From contig CANQUV010000003.1 of assembly GCA_947627135.1 (NCBI GenBank), positions 1-64,000 of the forward strand: a DNA stretch of 64,000 nt, read 5' to 3'. Made by a program: the position numbers and the translations under genes. The notes beneath the pieces are model-generated. The model ran no database searches. It saw only the letters and a list, made by a program, of their open reading frames with translations, and was not told the DNA's origin. This stretch comes from an uncultured Clostridia bacterium (GTDB taxonomy: Bacteria > Bacillota > Clostridia > Oscillospirales > Acutalibacteraceae). Position 1 is the stretch's first letter. Every line of letters starts with the position of its first letter. This document shows, piece after piece, positions 47,937 to 58,528 of this stretch.

Positions 47937-48974
47937 TTGCTTAATGATATTAAATCTTTCACTTATGATGAGCTTGAAAATTTAATAGTAACAGCAGGAT
48001 TTCCAAAATTCAGGGCAAAGCAAGTTTCACTCTGGCTAAAAAAAGGTGTTTCCGATTTTGATGAAATGATGAATATTCCCAAAAAAATTCGTGAATTTTT
48101 AAAAATAAGTAGTTACATTTCTGTTGCAAATATTGAAAAAAAAATGATTTCAATGTATGATGATACGGTGAAGTACCTTTTTAAATTTAATGACGGCGAA
48201 TGTGTAGAGTCTGTTGTTATGAAATACATACACGGTTACAGTATATGCGTATCTACACAGGTAGGCTGTAAAATGGGATGTACTTTTTGTGCAACTGGGA
48301 AAAGCGGTTATTCCAGAAATTTAACACCATCTGAAATTATTTGTCAGATTGAAGCAGCCCAAAAAGATTTGAATATAAGAATAACCAATGTAGTACTTAT
48401 GGGTATGGGCGAACCTTTAAATAATTTTGAAAATGTTGTTAAATTTTTAAATCTTGTAAGCAGCAAAGATAATCTCAATATCGGATTAAGACACATAACC
48501 TTATCGACCTGCGGAATAGTACCAAAAATTTACGAGCTTGCAGATTTAAGATTGCCTGTAACCTTATCTGTTTCACTTCACGCACCAAATGATGAAATTC
48601 GTTCAAAAACTATGCCCATCAACAAAAAATATAAAATCAGTCAGTTGATCGAGGCTTGTATATATTATTTTAATACAACAAAAAGGCGAGTTTCTTTTGA
48701 ATATGCTATGATAGAAAATGTGAATGATTCAGAAGAAAATGCAAAAGAGCTTGCAAAACTGCTGTCGGTTTTCCCCTGTCATGTGAATTTGATACCGATA
48801 AATGCAGTAGAAGGAACGCATTATAAAAAAAGTTCTAAAATAAGGCAAAAGGCGTTTATAGAGATTTTATCAAAAAAAGGAATAAAAGCCACTGTCAGAA
48901 GAACTTTAGGAAGCGATATAAATGCTTCCTGCGGACAACTTAAAAGAAACTACGAAAATAAAGGAGGTAAATAA
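47937..48974 (+). CDS. rlmN: 23S rRNA (adenine-2503-C2) methyltransferase, radical SAM
   Basis: GCKMGCTFCATGKSGYSRNLTPSEI, NVVLMGMGEPLNNF, LSVSLHAPND. Confidence 0.96.
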   Translation: MLNDIKSFTYDELENLIVTAGFPKFRAKQVSLWLKKGVSDFDEMMNIPKKIREFLKISSYISVANIEKKMISMYDDTVKYLFKFNDGECVESVVMKYIHGYSICVSTQVGCKMGCTFCATGKSGYSRNLTPSEIICQIEAAQKDLNIRITNVVLMGMGEPLNNFENVVKFLNLVSSKDNLNIGLRHITLSTCGIVPKIYELADLRLPVTLSVSLHAPNDEIRSKTMPINKKYKISQLIEACIYYFNTTKRRVSFEYAMIENVNDSEENAKELAKLLSVFPCHVNLIPINAVEGTHYKKSSKIRQKAFIEILSKKGIKATVRRTLGSDINASCGQLKRNYENKGGK

Positions 48975-48975
48975 C

Positions 48976-49701
48976 TTGGAAGTTTTATGCAAAAGCGATG
49001 TAGGCTTAATAAGGGAACAAAATCAAGATGACTGCCGCTTCGGAGTTATTTCCCCAAGTTGCGTGTGGGCTGTTGTATGCGACGGTATGGGCGGAGCACA
49101 AGGAGGAAATATAGCCAGTGCAACAGCTGTTGAATATATAAATTCACAGGTAGAACAACTTTATAACGAAGACCTGACAAAAGATGAGTTAGGAAATTTA
49201 ATGGCAGAAATAGTAGTAAACGCAAATTTAAAGGTTTATGAGCTTGCCTCATCCGACAGCGAATTGGCAGGAATGGGAACAACCTGTGAATTTGTATTTG
49301 TGAAGGATACAACGGTTCATATAGTTCATATAGGCGACAGTCGAACCTATGCCATAAGAGGCGGAAAAATTAAGCAGCTTACGGAAGACCATTCGGTTGT
49401 AATGGAAATGGTAAAAAGGGGAGAGATCACATCGGAGCAGGCGCAAAATCACCCCAATAAAAATTATATAACACGAGCATTAGGCGTTAAGCCTGAAGTA
49501 CACCTTGATTATATAGAAGCAAACTTTATTTATGGAGATGTACTTCTGATATGTACAGACGGTCTTTCAAATTGTGTTTCAACAGGAGACATGGTAAAGA
49601 TATGTCATGAAAACAGGGGAGAAAAGCTAACAGAAAAATTAGTTGAAAGAGCAAAAGAAAACGGCGGACCTGATAATATCACAGTAACGGTAATATATTG
49701 A
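48976..49701 (+). CDS. stp: PP2C-type serine/threonine phosphatase
   Basis: SDVGLIREQNQDDCRF, VCDGMGGAQGG, HIGDSRTYAIRGG; TTG start with AAGGAGG RBS. Confidence 0.94.
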   Translation: MEVLCKSDVGLIREQNQDDCRFGVISPSCVWAVVCDGMGGAQGGNIASATAVEYINSQVEQLYNEDLTKDELGNLMAEIVVNANLKVYELASSDSELAGMGTTCEFVFVKDTTVHIVHIGDSRTYAIRGGKIKQLTEDHSVVMEMVKRGEITSEQAQNHPNKNYITRALGVKPEVHLDYIEANFIYGDVLLICTDGLSNCVSTGDMVKICHENRGEKLTEKLVERAKENGGPDNITVTVIY

Positions 49702-49716
49702 GAGGAGTGTTGAATT

Positions 49717-51888
49717 TTGGATAAATACATCGGCAAAAAGCTTGACGGACGATATGAAATTCATGAACTCATAGGTGTAGGCGGTATGGCGAATGTATAT
49801 CGTTGCACAGATACAATAGACGACAGAGAAGTAGCTGTAAAAATATTAAAGGACGAATTTCTTAATAACGAGGAATTTATCAGGCGTTTTAAGAATGAAT
49901 CAAAAGCGATAGCTATGTTATCACATCCTAATATTGTAAAAGTTTTTGATGTAAGCTTCGGAGATATGATTCAGTATATTGTTATGGAATATATTGACGG
50001 CATCACTCTCAAAGAATATATTGAAATGCAGGGTGTTTTAAGCTGGAAAGAGGTTGTGCATTTCACAACACAGATACTAAAGGCATTACAACACGCTCAT
50101 GAGAAGGGCATAGTTCACCGAGATATTAAGCCGCAGAATATCATGTTGCTTCAAAACGGAACGATTAAGGTGACTGACTTTGGAATTGCCCGATTTTCAG
50201 ATAAAGCAACAAAAACCATGACAGAGCAGGCAATCGGGTCAGTTCACTATATTGCGCCCGAACAGGCAAGAGGTGCGTCAACAGACGGCAAATCAGATAT
50301 ATATTCAGTCGGAGTAATGCTTTATGAAATGCTTACAGGAAGATTGCCCTTTGAAGCAGACAGTGCTGTATCAGTTGCATTAATGCAGCTTCAGTCAACA
50401 CCAACAATGCCGAGGGTGATTAATCCTGACATTCCCCAAGGTCTAGAGCAAATAACAATGAAAGCTATGCAAAAGGATCCTGATAGACGTTATCAGTCAG
50501 CTGTTGAACTTTTGACTGACCTTGAAAGATTCAGGTTGAATCCGTCAGTTACCTTTGACTATAACTATTTTGTAGACGAGCAACCTACAAAGGCAGTTGG
50601 CGATTTAAGAAGACCTGACAAAAAAGATGATAAAGAAAAGAAATCTCTTAAAAAATCAAAAGAAAAAGAAGAGTATAATGACGAATTTAACAGAGAAAAA
50701 GATGCTGATGAAGATACAGGAGTAATTGAAAACTTTGAAGATGAAAATATTAAAGTACATAAACCCGCATATTATGCGGTAAAGGGTGCTTTAATATCTG
50801 CGGTTATAGTAATTATAATTATTTTGTTGTTATGTGTTTTCAGAGCTTGCTCAACCTCACAGGCATCAGATGTTGATGTACCTGAATTCGTAGGAAAGAC
50901 AATTGTTGAAGTACAGGAAAGCAATCCCAATAACTTTAACTTTGAAATTAAGACCCAGTATGATCAGTCACAGGAAATAGGCTTGATACTTGAGCAGGAG
51001 CCGGAAGCAAATTCAATGAAAGTAAAACAGGGCTCAACAATTACGTTGACTGTAAACGGTACAGATACAAATGTAACAGCTCCATTTGTACTGAACACTT
51101 CAGAAAAAGAAGCTGCACAATTAATTAAAGATAAAAATTTAGTACCTCAGATCATTTATATAGAAGATACTCAAACTTCTAAAGGATATGTATCAAATGT
51201 ATTTCCAAATGCCGGGACCCAACTTACAATCGGCTCAAATGTTTATGTATATATTGCAAGCGGAGCAAGAGAAGAGAAGGTTACTATTCCTGATGTTACA
51301 GGCCTGCCTTTAGCGTCTGCACAGGAAAAACTTGAAGCATTGGGGCTTACTGTTGAAACGACCTATGATGATGAAAGTAAAGAAACTAAAGATACTATAC
51401 TTAACCAATCACCTTTGCAGTACGGTAAGGTTACAAAAGGAACAAAGGTTAATCTTGTAGCAAGCGCCGGTAAAGAAGATGAAAATAAAGTAACAATATA
51501 TGTTGATTTGCCATCTAATGTTACAAAAGAAATAAATATGACAGTACTTGTGGACGGAGTTGTAAATACAACATATTCAAAATTAATTTATCCTCAGTAC
51601 ACGCGAACAACAACTTTGGAATTTGAAGGTACAGGAACATCTCATATAGTTGTTCAATTAGACGGTAATGTTTATAGAGAGTATAATATTGACTATTCTT
51701 CAGGAAATGTATCAACAACAACTTATGAATATATTCCTCCTACAACAGAACCGGTAACTGAAACTCAACCTTCAAGTACCGTACCGGAAACTACCCAACC
51801 TCAAACTTATGAACCGACTGAAAGTGTGCCTGAAACAAATGATACTGTTTCCGAACCTAATTACAATAGTACAGAAAATGTACGATAA
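49717..51888 (+). CDS. prkC: PASTA-domain serine/threonine protein kinase
   Basis: VAVKILKDEF, HRDIKPQNIML, VTDFGIAR, APEQARG; TM helix; three PASTA repeats; Thr-rich tail. Confidence 0.96.
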   Translation: MDKYIGKKLDGRYEIHELIGVGGMANVYRCTDTIDDREVAVKILKDEFLNNEEFIRRFKNESKAIAMLSHPNIVKVFDVSFGDMIQYIVMEYIDGITLKEYIEMQGVLSWKEVVHFTTQILKALQHAHEKGIVHRDIKPQNIMLLQNGTIKVTDFGIARFSDKATKTMTEQAIGSVHYIAPEQARGASTDGKSDIYSVGVMLYEMLTGRLPFEADSAVSVALMQLQSTPTMPRVINPDIPQGLEQITMKAMQKDPDRRYQSAVELLTDLERFRLNPSVTFDYNYFVDEQPTKAVGDLRRPDKKDDKEKKSLKKSKEKEEYNDEFNREKDADEDTGVIENFEDENIKVHKPAYYAVKGALISAVIVIIIILLLCVFRACSTSQASDVDVPEFVGKTIVEVQESNPNNFNFEIKTQYDQSQEIGLILEQEPEANSMKVKQGSTITLTVNGTDTNVTAPFVLNTSEKEAAQLIKDKNLVPQIIYIEDTQTSKGYVSNVFPNAGTQLTIGSNVYVYIASGAREEKVTIPDVTGLPLASAQEKLEALGLTVETTYDDESKETKDTILNQSPLQYGKVTKGTKVNLVASAGKEDENKVTIYVDLPSNVTKEINMTVLVDGVVNTTYSKLIYPQYTRTTTLEFEGTGTSHIVVQLDGNVYREYNIDYSSGNVSTTTYEYIPPTTEPVTETQPSSTVPETTQPQTYEPTESVPETNDTVSEPNYNSTENVR

Positions 51889-51908
51889 TAATTAAAGCGG
51901 GGAAATCA

Positions 51909-52814
51909 ATGTCGGAGAATAAAGTAACAGGAATTATAACTAAATTAACAGGCGGCTTTTATTATGTAGAAGCCGCCGAAAATGTATATGAATGTAAAGC
52001 TAGAGGAATTTTCAGAAAAAGAGGAAATTCTCCCTTAGTTGGTGATAAGGTGGAAATTTCCGTTCCAAATGACGGATACTGTGCAATTGAAACAATTGTT
52101 CCCAGAAAGAATAAGCTAAAAAGACCACCCCTTGCCAATGTAGACACTTTGGTTATAGTTTGTTCAGCTGCAAAACCCAGTCCGAATTTTCTTATTATAG
52201 ATAAAATGACTGCGGCTGCGGTAAATAATAATATGGAACCTGTAATTGTGGTATCTAAATCAGATTTGGCAGATAGTTCGGAAATTGCAGAAATATATAA
52301 AAAAACAGGGTTTAGGGTGTTTGAATATTCATCACAACATCCTGAAACAGCTTGTGCGATCAAACCGGTCTTAAAAGATAAGATCACAGCTTTTACAGGT
52401 AATACAGGAGTCGGAAAATCTACACTTCTTAATGTTTTGTTCAATGATTTGAATTTGGAAACGGGAGATATCAGTCAAAAATTAGGCAGGGGTCGTCATA
52501 CAACAAGAACAGTGGAACTGTTTAAAACCGATGGTGGTTATGTTGCTGATACACCGGGTTTTTCAACTGTTGATCTGGAAAGATACGAAATGATAGAAAA
52601 AGAACAGCTTCAGTATTGTTTTCCTGAATTTAAAGAATATTTAGGAACATGTAAATTTACTTCCTGTGCTCATATTTGTGAAAAAGGCTGTAAAATACTG
52701 GAAGCAGTAGAAAACGGAAAAATTTCACTGTCCCGACATAACAGCTATAAGATAATGTATAACGAAGTTAAAGATATTAAAGCTTGGGAAAAACAGCGGG
52801 GAGAAAATAAATGA
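51909..52814 (+). CDS. rsgA: Ribosome small subunit-dependent GTPase A
   Basis: TGNTGVGKSTLLN, DTPGFSTVDL, C-terminal zinc motif CKFTSCAHICEKGC. Confidence 0.95.
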   Translation: MSENKVTGIITKLTGGFYYVEAAENVYECKARGIFRKRGNSPLVGDKVEISVPNDGYCAIETIVPRKNKLKRPPLANVDTLVIVCSAAKPSPNFLIIDKMTAAAVNNNMEPVIVVSKSDLADSSEIAEIYKKTGFRVFEYSSQHPETACAIKPVLKDKITAFTGNTGVGKSTLLNVLFNDLNLETGDISQKLGRGRHTTRTVELFKTDGGYVADTPGFSTVDLERYEMIEKEQLQYCFPEFKEYLGTCKFTSCAHICEKGCKILEAVENGKISLSRHNSYKIMYNEVKDIKAWEKQRGENK

Positions 52815-53440
52815 GATGTGTAATTATTGCAGGTTCACCTGAATACAATATAAATTTTCTAAAGACACAAATAAATAAAGATGATTTTGTTGTGTGTGCA
52901 GACAAAGGATATGAATACTGCAAAAAAGCACAAATTACTCCTGATTTAATAGCGGGAGATTTTGATTCCTACTGTGGAATTCTTCCAAAAGGTGTAGAGA
53001 TATTAAAGCTTAATCCTGTAAAAGATGATACAGATGTACTATCATGTATTAGAAAATGTATGGAAAAAGGATATAAAGATTTTTTAATTTTATGTGCACT
53101 GGGTGGAAGATTAGATCATACTTATGCAAATTTATCTTTATTGTTATTTCTTAATAAGAATAATTGTCAGGGAGTAATTAAAAATGAAAATGAAACCGTA
53201 CACTTAATATCCGATTCGTATTTAAAATTAGAAAATGTAAAATCAAAAACATTTTCCGTTTTTCCTTTAGGATGTGAAAATGTATATGTAACATACGAGG
53301 GTAAAGTAGCTTATCCGCTTGAAAATTATTTGCTTGAATCAAGCTTTCCGCTGGGTGTATCTAACATATTTCTTGAAGATAAAGCTAAAATTACTGCACA
53401 AAAAGGTAATATAATTTTAATTATAAATAAAATAATTTAA
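52811..53440 (+). CDS. thiN: Thiamine diphosphokinase
   Basis: VCADKGYEYC, LIAGDFDS, DDTDVLSCIRKCMEKGYKDFLILCALGGRLDHTYANL. Confidence 0.92.
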   Translation: MRCVIIAGSPEYNINFLKTQINKDDFVVCADKGYEYCKKAQITPDLIAGDFDSYCGILPKGVEILKLNPVKDDTDVLSCIRKCMEKGYKDFLILCALGGRLDHTYANLSLLLFLNKNNCQGVIKNENETVHLISDSYLKLENVKSKTFSVFPLGCENVYVTYEGKVAYPLENYLLESSFPLGVSNIFLEDKAKITAQKGNIILIINKII

Positions 53441-53505
53441 TACAAAATTTGTCATTAAATTTTTAAGTATTAATATATAATTTATATTACAGTAATAAAA
53501 TGTAC

Positions 53506-53581
53506 GGGGATGTAGTTCAGCTGGAAGAATGTTTGACTGGCAGTCAAAAGGTCGTGGGTTCGAGTCCCATCATCTCCACCA
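53506..53581 (+). tRNA. tRNA-Ala (anticodon GGC)
   Basis: Cloverleaf with anticodon loop CTGGCAG; acceptor GGGGATG/CATCTCC with G3:U70 wobble (Ala identity element); encoded CCA. Confidence 0.85.
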
Positions 53582-53717
53582 GAATGTTTATAACAAAACT
53601 GTAACTATATTATCCGTACAGTTTCTTGATTTTTAAATATTTATTATGATATAATTAACTAAAGTGTATTAATATAGGTTATTAGCGTTAAATTTTGATT
53701 AGTTTGGAGTGAAACAA

Positions 53718-55340
53718 ATGTCATTGTGTATGGGTTGTATGCAAGAAATCGGTGATAATACAATATGTCCAGGATGCGGTTTCGATAATACTCAAACTCA
53801 GTCAGCACCGTTTTTGCCTTATAAAACTGTTTTAAATAACAGGTATGTTGTAGGAGAAGTAATTGATAATAACGGTGAAAGTACTCGCTACTTAGGATTT
53901 GATAAATTAACAGGCGATATTGTAGTTATATGTGAATTTTTACCTATTGGTTTATTTGAAAGAGAGCAGGATTCTAAAGAAATAAAAGTTTCTTATGAAA
54001 ATGAAGCTGTTTATAAAAAACTACTTGATGAGTTTGTATCTTACTATAATACATTATCAGATTTAAAAGAACTTTCAGCGCTGGTTGAAATACATGAGAT
54101 TTTCAAAGAAAATAATACAGCTTATGTTATAGAAGAAAACGAGGATTTAATTCCCTTTGAAGAATATGTAAACAGAAGCAGCGGACATTTGGAATGGGAT
54201 ATAGCAAGACCGCTGTTTATGCCGCTTATTTCAGCCCTGGAGGCTATGCATAAAAGAGGGATCGGCCATTATGCAATTTCCCCTAAAAATATTTATGTAA
54301 CAGCATCAGGCAAAATTAAAATTACAGGTTTTGCAACACAGAATGAGAGAAAACGAGGCACATATTTAAAATCACAATTGTTTGGCGGCTGTGCAGCGCC
54401 GGAGCAGTATGCTGATAATTTTCCTCTTGATAATATTACTGATATCTACGGTTTTTCTGCTACACTTTTTTATGCTCTTACAGGTCATCTGCCTAATAAT
54501 GCACAGGAGAGAATAAAGGACAGCAGACTTTTAATGAGTACAAATACAGTTAAAAGACTTCCTCCTCATGTTGTGTCTGCATTGGCAAACGGTTTGCAGG
54601 TTAAGCGTGAAAACAGAATCACAACCTTTGATGATTTGCGTTCACAGCTTTCACTTGCGCCAACAGTTCAGGCAATTCAGGAAGAAATCTCCAGAACTGC
54701 AAGTATGGCTAAAATTGATGAAACCGAGCAGGGCGGAATGTCACATTTTTCAATTGGTATTATAGCCGCTGCAATTACAGCACTTGTTTTAGGAATTATC
54801 GGTGTTTTTGTATTAATGCAAAATCCATTGGCTTCTTTTTTTAATGACGGTGCAATTGATCAGGAAACAACAGTTAATCAAGATTGGACAGGACCAACAG
54901 TTGCAAACTATGTAGGTCAGAAGTACAGTGATATAATGTCTGCTGCTGAATCTAACAGTTCAGTAATTTTGTATCGTGCATTTGAAGATAAGTACAGTGA
55001 TGAATATGCTGAAGGGGTAGTAATGTCGCAGTATCCGGCAGGCGGTGCGGAGATTTCAAGCGACACTGAAATTGCCGTTACTCTGGTAGTCAGCAAAGGT
55101 CCTCAAATGAGAGAATTACCTGAAGTTGAAAATAAAAAACTTGATGATATTGCAGAAGAGTTAGGAAATGCAGGTTTCATTGTAACTGCCGATTACGAAT
55201 ACAGTAATGACTACGCAAAAGACAGGATTATAGCTTATAAAGACTATAAACCTGGAGATAAAGTTGAAGACGGAGCTGAAATCAGAATTATTATAAGTAA
55301 AGGGGCAGCAGCGTCAAGCTCAAATTCATCATCAAACTGA
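53718..55340 (+). CDS. Zinc-ribbon protein kinase homologue with PASTA repeats, predicted pseudokinase
   Basis: N-terminal MSLCMGCMQEIGDNTICPGCGFDN; kinase-like fold with VVICEFLP, GHYAISPKNIYV and ITGFAT in place of VAIKEFLP, HRDISPxNI and xxDFGx; APEQY retained; TM helix; two PASTA repeats. Confidence 0.85.
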   Translation: MSLCMGCMQEIGDNTICPGCGFDNTQTQSAPFLPYKTVLNNRYVVGEVIDNNGESTRYLGFDKLTGDIVVICEFLPIGLFEREQDSKEIKVSYENEAVYKKLLDEFVSYYNTLSDLKELSALVEIHEIFKENNTAYVIEENEDLIPFEEYVNRSSGHLEWDIARPLFMPLISALEAMHKRGIGHYAISPKNIYVTASGKIKITGFATQNERKRGTYLKSQLFGGCAAPEQYADNFPLDNITDIYGFSATLFYALTGHLPNNAQERIKDSRLLMSTNTVKRLPPHVVSALANGLQVKRENRITTFDDLRSQLSLAPTVQAIQEEISRTASMAKIDETEQGGMSHFSIGIIAAAITALVLGIIGVFVLMQNPLASFFNDGAIDQETTVNQDWTGPTVANYVGQKYSDIMSAAESNSSVILYRAFEDKYSDEYAEGVVMSQYPAGGAEISSDTEIAVTLVVSKGPQMRELPEVENKKLDDIAEELGNAGFIVTADYEYSNDYAKDRIIAYKDYKPGDKVEDGAEIRIIISKGAAASSSNSSSN

Positions 55341-55351
55341 CATAATAAAAG

Positions 55352-55373
55352 GGTGGGAGTGATCCCACCTTAA
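55352..55373 (+). terminator. Terminator hairpin
   Basis: GGTGGGA-GTGA-TCCCACCTTAAAT. Confidence 0.5.
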
Positions 55374-55416
55374 ATTATATATTATTAAATTAAAATTAAA
55401 TTTTTATAATGAACTT

Positions 55417-55863
55417 ATGAATAAATTTTCTTATGATACGCCAATTGGTATAATTACCGTTGAAGATGACGGAAGTTTTGTAACTGCAATATACCTAGAC
55501 AATAAAAAGACTTGTGAAAAGGAATCCAAACTTGCAAAGCTGACTTTTAAACAGCTTTACGAATATTTTGACAAAAAGAGATTCTCTTTTGATTTACCGC
55601 TTAAATTTGAGGGAAGTTCATTTCAAAAAGCTGTTTGGAAAGAATTGTGTAACATTCCTTACGGAAAAACCTGCTCATATAAGCAAATTGCAGAAAAAAT
55701 CGGCAATCCAAAAGCCTGTCGAGCTGTGGGAATGGCAAATAATAAAAATAAAATTATGATAGTTGTACCTTGCCACAGAGTAATAGGCAGCAGAGGAGAC
55801 TTGGTAGGTTATGCCGGAGGACTGAATATTAAAAAATTTTTGCTTAATTTGGAACAAGGATAA
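55417..55863 (+). CDS. ogt: Methylated-DNA--protein-cysteine methyltransferase
   Basis: IPYGKTCSYKQIAEKIGNPKACRAVGMANNKNKIMIVVPCHRVIG. Confidence 0.95.
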   Translation: MNKFSYDTPIGIITVEDDGSFVTAIYLDNKKTCEKESKLAKLTFKQLYEYFDKKRFSFDLPLKFEGSSFQKAVWKELCNIPYGKTCSYKQIAEKIGNPKACRAVGMANNKNKIMIVVPCHRVIGSRGDLVGYAGGLNIKKFLLNLEQG

Positions 55864-55962
55864 ATTAAGCAAAAGTTGGTAGTTTCTGCGAACATTTTAA
55901 TAACGTCCGATGTTTTAAGTAACAATTATTTTTCAAATGCCGTAGTGCGGCAAAAATAATAT

Positions 55963-56643
55963 TTATAATTTTTGTTTTATATTTTTTTCTGAATTTTGAA
56001 TTAAATTATACAAAGAACTTGCTTTATCTCTGTATTTTCTTTCAATTTCTTCAGGAGATAAGTTAATATGTATTTTATTTTTTGGTGAATTTAAAAGATT
56101 GTCAATTTTTGTTTCTTCAATATTCATAATTGCTCTTATGTATCCCGAATATGTATCTTTATCTACTGAAAATACAGCTTGCGGATTTTCTTTGTTTGAT
56201 GAAAAGAGCTTCCTGAATAATAAATAGATTGAATTCATCAAGTAGTTTGACACATAACTTGTAAGCTTTTTATTTGACGCACTGATAAGCGTATCAAAAA
56301 TTATTGAAATAGTGTTCATAATAAGTCTTTTGTTAAGTACTGCAAGCATATTCTCTTTAACATTATCATTGTCTGTTTTATCAGTATATTCGGGTATTTC
56401 CTCGATAGTTATGGTGGCACCGCTTCTGTCTGGAGTTCTTCCCAATAAATAGTCGCAGGATACATCGTAATAAGATGCAATTTTTACAAGAAAATCAAGA
56501 CCACATTCTCTTATTCCTTTTTCATAATGAGAAAGTAATGCCTGTGAGATATCTAAATCATCGGCAACCTTTTTCTGGCTTAATCCTTGTTCTTTTCTTA
56601 ACATACTGATAATTCTCGGAAAATCCCTGTTCATAAAAGTCAC
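55963..56643 (-). CDS. XRE-type HTH regulator
   Basis: RIISMLRKEQGLSQKKVADDLDISQALLSHYEKGIRECGLDFLVKIASYYDVSCDYLLGRT. Confidence 0.92.
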   Translation of the reverse strand: MTFMNRDFPRIISMLRKEQGLSQKKVADDLDISQALLSHYEKGIRECGLDFLVKIASYYDVSCDYLLGRTPDRSGATITIEEIPEYTDKTDNDNVKENMLAVLNKRLIMNTISIIFDTLISASNKKLTSYVSNYLMNSIYLLFRKLFSSNKENPQAVFSVDKDTYSGYIRAIMNIEETKIDNLLNSPKNKIHINLSPEEIERKYRDKASSLYNLIQNSEKNIKQKL

Positions 56644-56721
56644 CCCTGTTTTTTAATCAACTGTTTTAATAATTTTACTTTAAATATTACTATTTGTAAA
56701 GATTTCTTTAGGAGATTTATT

Positions 56722-57351
56722 ATGAAATCATATATTATTCATTTTATAAGGCACGGAAAAATCGATGAAACACTAAAAGGTGCATATATAGGTACGACAA
56801 ATGTTCCGTTAAGTGAAGACGGAAAAAAAGAGTTAAAAATTCTTGACAGAGAGTATAAATATCCCGGGACAATGGCCGTTTTTACAAGTCCATTAAAGAG
56901 ATGTACGCAAACGGCAGAGATTTTATATCCACAGCAAAAACCTATAATTATAGACCAGCTTTCAGAATGTAATTTCGGAGAATGGGAGGGAAAAACCGCT
57001 GAAGAGTTAAAAGACGAGCCTGATTTTAAAAAATGGCTTTCGGGCTCTTCTGAAGTAAAACCTCCTAGGGGAGAATCAAATGCAGATTTTACAAAAAGAG
57101 TCTGCAATATGTTTGAAAGTATAGTAGAGGGATTAATGAAAACAGGAACGACAGAATGCGTAATAATAACTCATGGCGGAGTAATAATGACCTTGCTTGC
57201 CGTTTACGGATTGCCTCAGGCAAAGCCTTTTGACTGGGTAATGGATAACGGATTCGGATATTCTGTAAGGATCACGCCTCTTTTATGGCAGAGAGATAAG
57301 GTGTCAGAAGTATTTAAAAGAATTCCCGAAAAAGCAGAAAATTATGACTAA
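56722..57351 (+). CDS. Histidine phosphatase family protein
   Basis: IHFIRHGKIDETLKGAYIGTTNVPLSEDG, ITHGGVIM. Confidence 0.94.
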   Translation: MKSYIIHFIRHGKIDETLKGAYIGTTNVPLSEDGKKELKILDREYKYPGTMAVFTSPLKRCTQTAEILYPQQKPIIIDQLSECNFGEWEGKTAEELKDEPDFKKWLSGSSEVKPPRGESNADFTKRVCNMFESIVEGLMKTGTTECVIITHGGVIMTLLAVYGLPQAKPFDWVMDNGFGYSVRITPLLWQRDKVSEVFKRIPEKAENYD

Positions 57352-57441
57352 TTCATTTGATGAATTGTAGCATAGTTTACAATGTTTTTTAATTAGTTGT
57401 GCAATAATATTAATTATAGTAAATTTAAGGAGATATAAAAA

Positions 57442-58512
57442 ATGGAAAATTATAAAATTGTGCTTTTAAAGGGTGACGGTATAGGACCTGAAATTGTAGA
57501 TCAGGCAGTTAAGGTTCTTAATAAAACCGGGGAAAAATTTGAATTTACAATTGAATATGATGAGGCGCTATTAGGCGGCTGTGCAATAGATGCAACAGGG
57601 GTACCTCTTCCTGATGAAACAGTAGCAAAATGCAAAAAGGCAGACAGCGTACTTTTAGGTGCAGTTGGAGGACCTAAATGGGATACACAACCGGGGAATA
57701 ACCGACCTGAAGCAGGTCTTTTAGGTATAAGAGGAGCTTTAGGTTTGTTTGCAAATCTTCGTCCTGCCGTAATATTTGAACCTTTAAAGGGAGCATCGCC
57801 AATAAAAGACGAAATTATTGGCGGTGCACTTGATATAATGATCGTAAGAGAGCTGACAGGCGGTATTTACTTTGGTGAAAAAGGCAGAAAAGAAGTAAAC
57901 GGTAATTCTGCTGCTTACGATACTGAAATGTATTCAGTTCCTGAAATCGAGCGTATTGCAAGAGTTGCTTTTGACCTTGCTATGAAAAGAAATAAAAAAT
58001 TGACAAGTGTAGATAAGGCAAATGTGCTTGAATCCTCAAGATTATGGAGAGAAACGGTAATAAGAATATCAAAAGAATATCCGCAGGTTGAGCTTAATCA
58101 TCTTTATGTTGATAACTGTGCTATGCAGCTTGTGATAAATCCCGGTCAGTTTGATGTGATTGTAACTTCAAACATTTTCGGAGATATTCTTTCTGATGAA
58201 GCTTCAATGATAAGCGGTTCAATAGGAATGCTTGCATCTGCGTCACTTTCAGGAGGAAAAAGCGGACTGTATGAACCTATTCACGGTTCTGCTCCGGATA
58301 TTGCCGGTCAGGGTGTAGCCAACCCTCTTGCAACTATTCTTTCAGCCGCTATGATGTTAAGATATTCCTTAGACCAGCCAAAAGCCGCAGACGCAATTGA
58401 AAACGCAGTAAGTACAGTATTAAAAGACTACCGTACACCTGACATTTATGCAGAAGGCACAAAAAAAGTCAGCACAGATGAAATGGGAGATTTAGTTTGC
58501 AGGGCGCTTTAA
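57442..58512 (+). CDS. leuB: 3-isopropylmalate dehydrogenase
   Basis: [45 protein letters not shown]. Confidence 0.96.
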   Translation: MENYKIVLLKGDGIGPEIVDQAVKVLNKTGEKFEFTIEYDEALLGGCAIDATGVPLPDETVAKCKKADSVLLGAVGGPKWDTQPGNNRPEAGLLGIRGALGLFANLRPAVIFEPLKGASPIKDEIIGGALDIMIVRELTGGIYFGEKGRKEVNGNSAAYDTEMYSVPEIERIARVAFDLAMKRNKKLTSVDKANVLESSRLWRETVIRISKEYPQVELNHLYVDNCAMQLVINPGQFDVIVTSNIFGDILSDEASMISGSIGMLASASLSGGKSGLYEPIHGSAPDIAGQGVANPLATILSAAMMLRYSLDQPKAADAIENAVSTVLKDYRTPDIYAEGTKKVSTDEMGDLVCRAL

Positions 58513-58528
58513 TATTAAAGGTGATAAT

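Noticed and set aside
57352-57441. Upstream regions of leuB and of hisFH considered for T-box or other leader RNA.
   Set aside because: Too short or without a recognisable T-box sequence or specifier hairpin.
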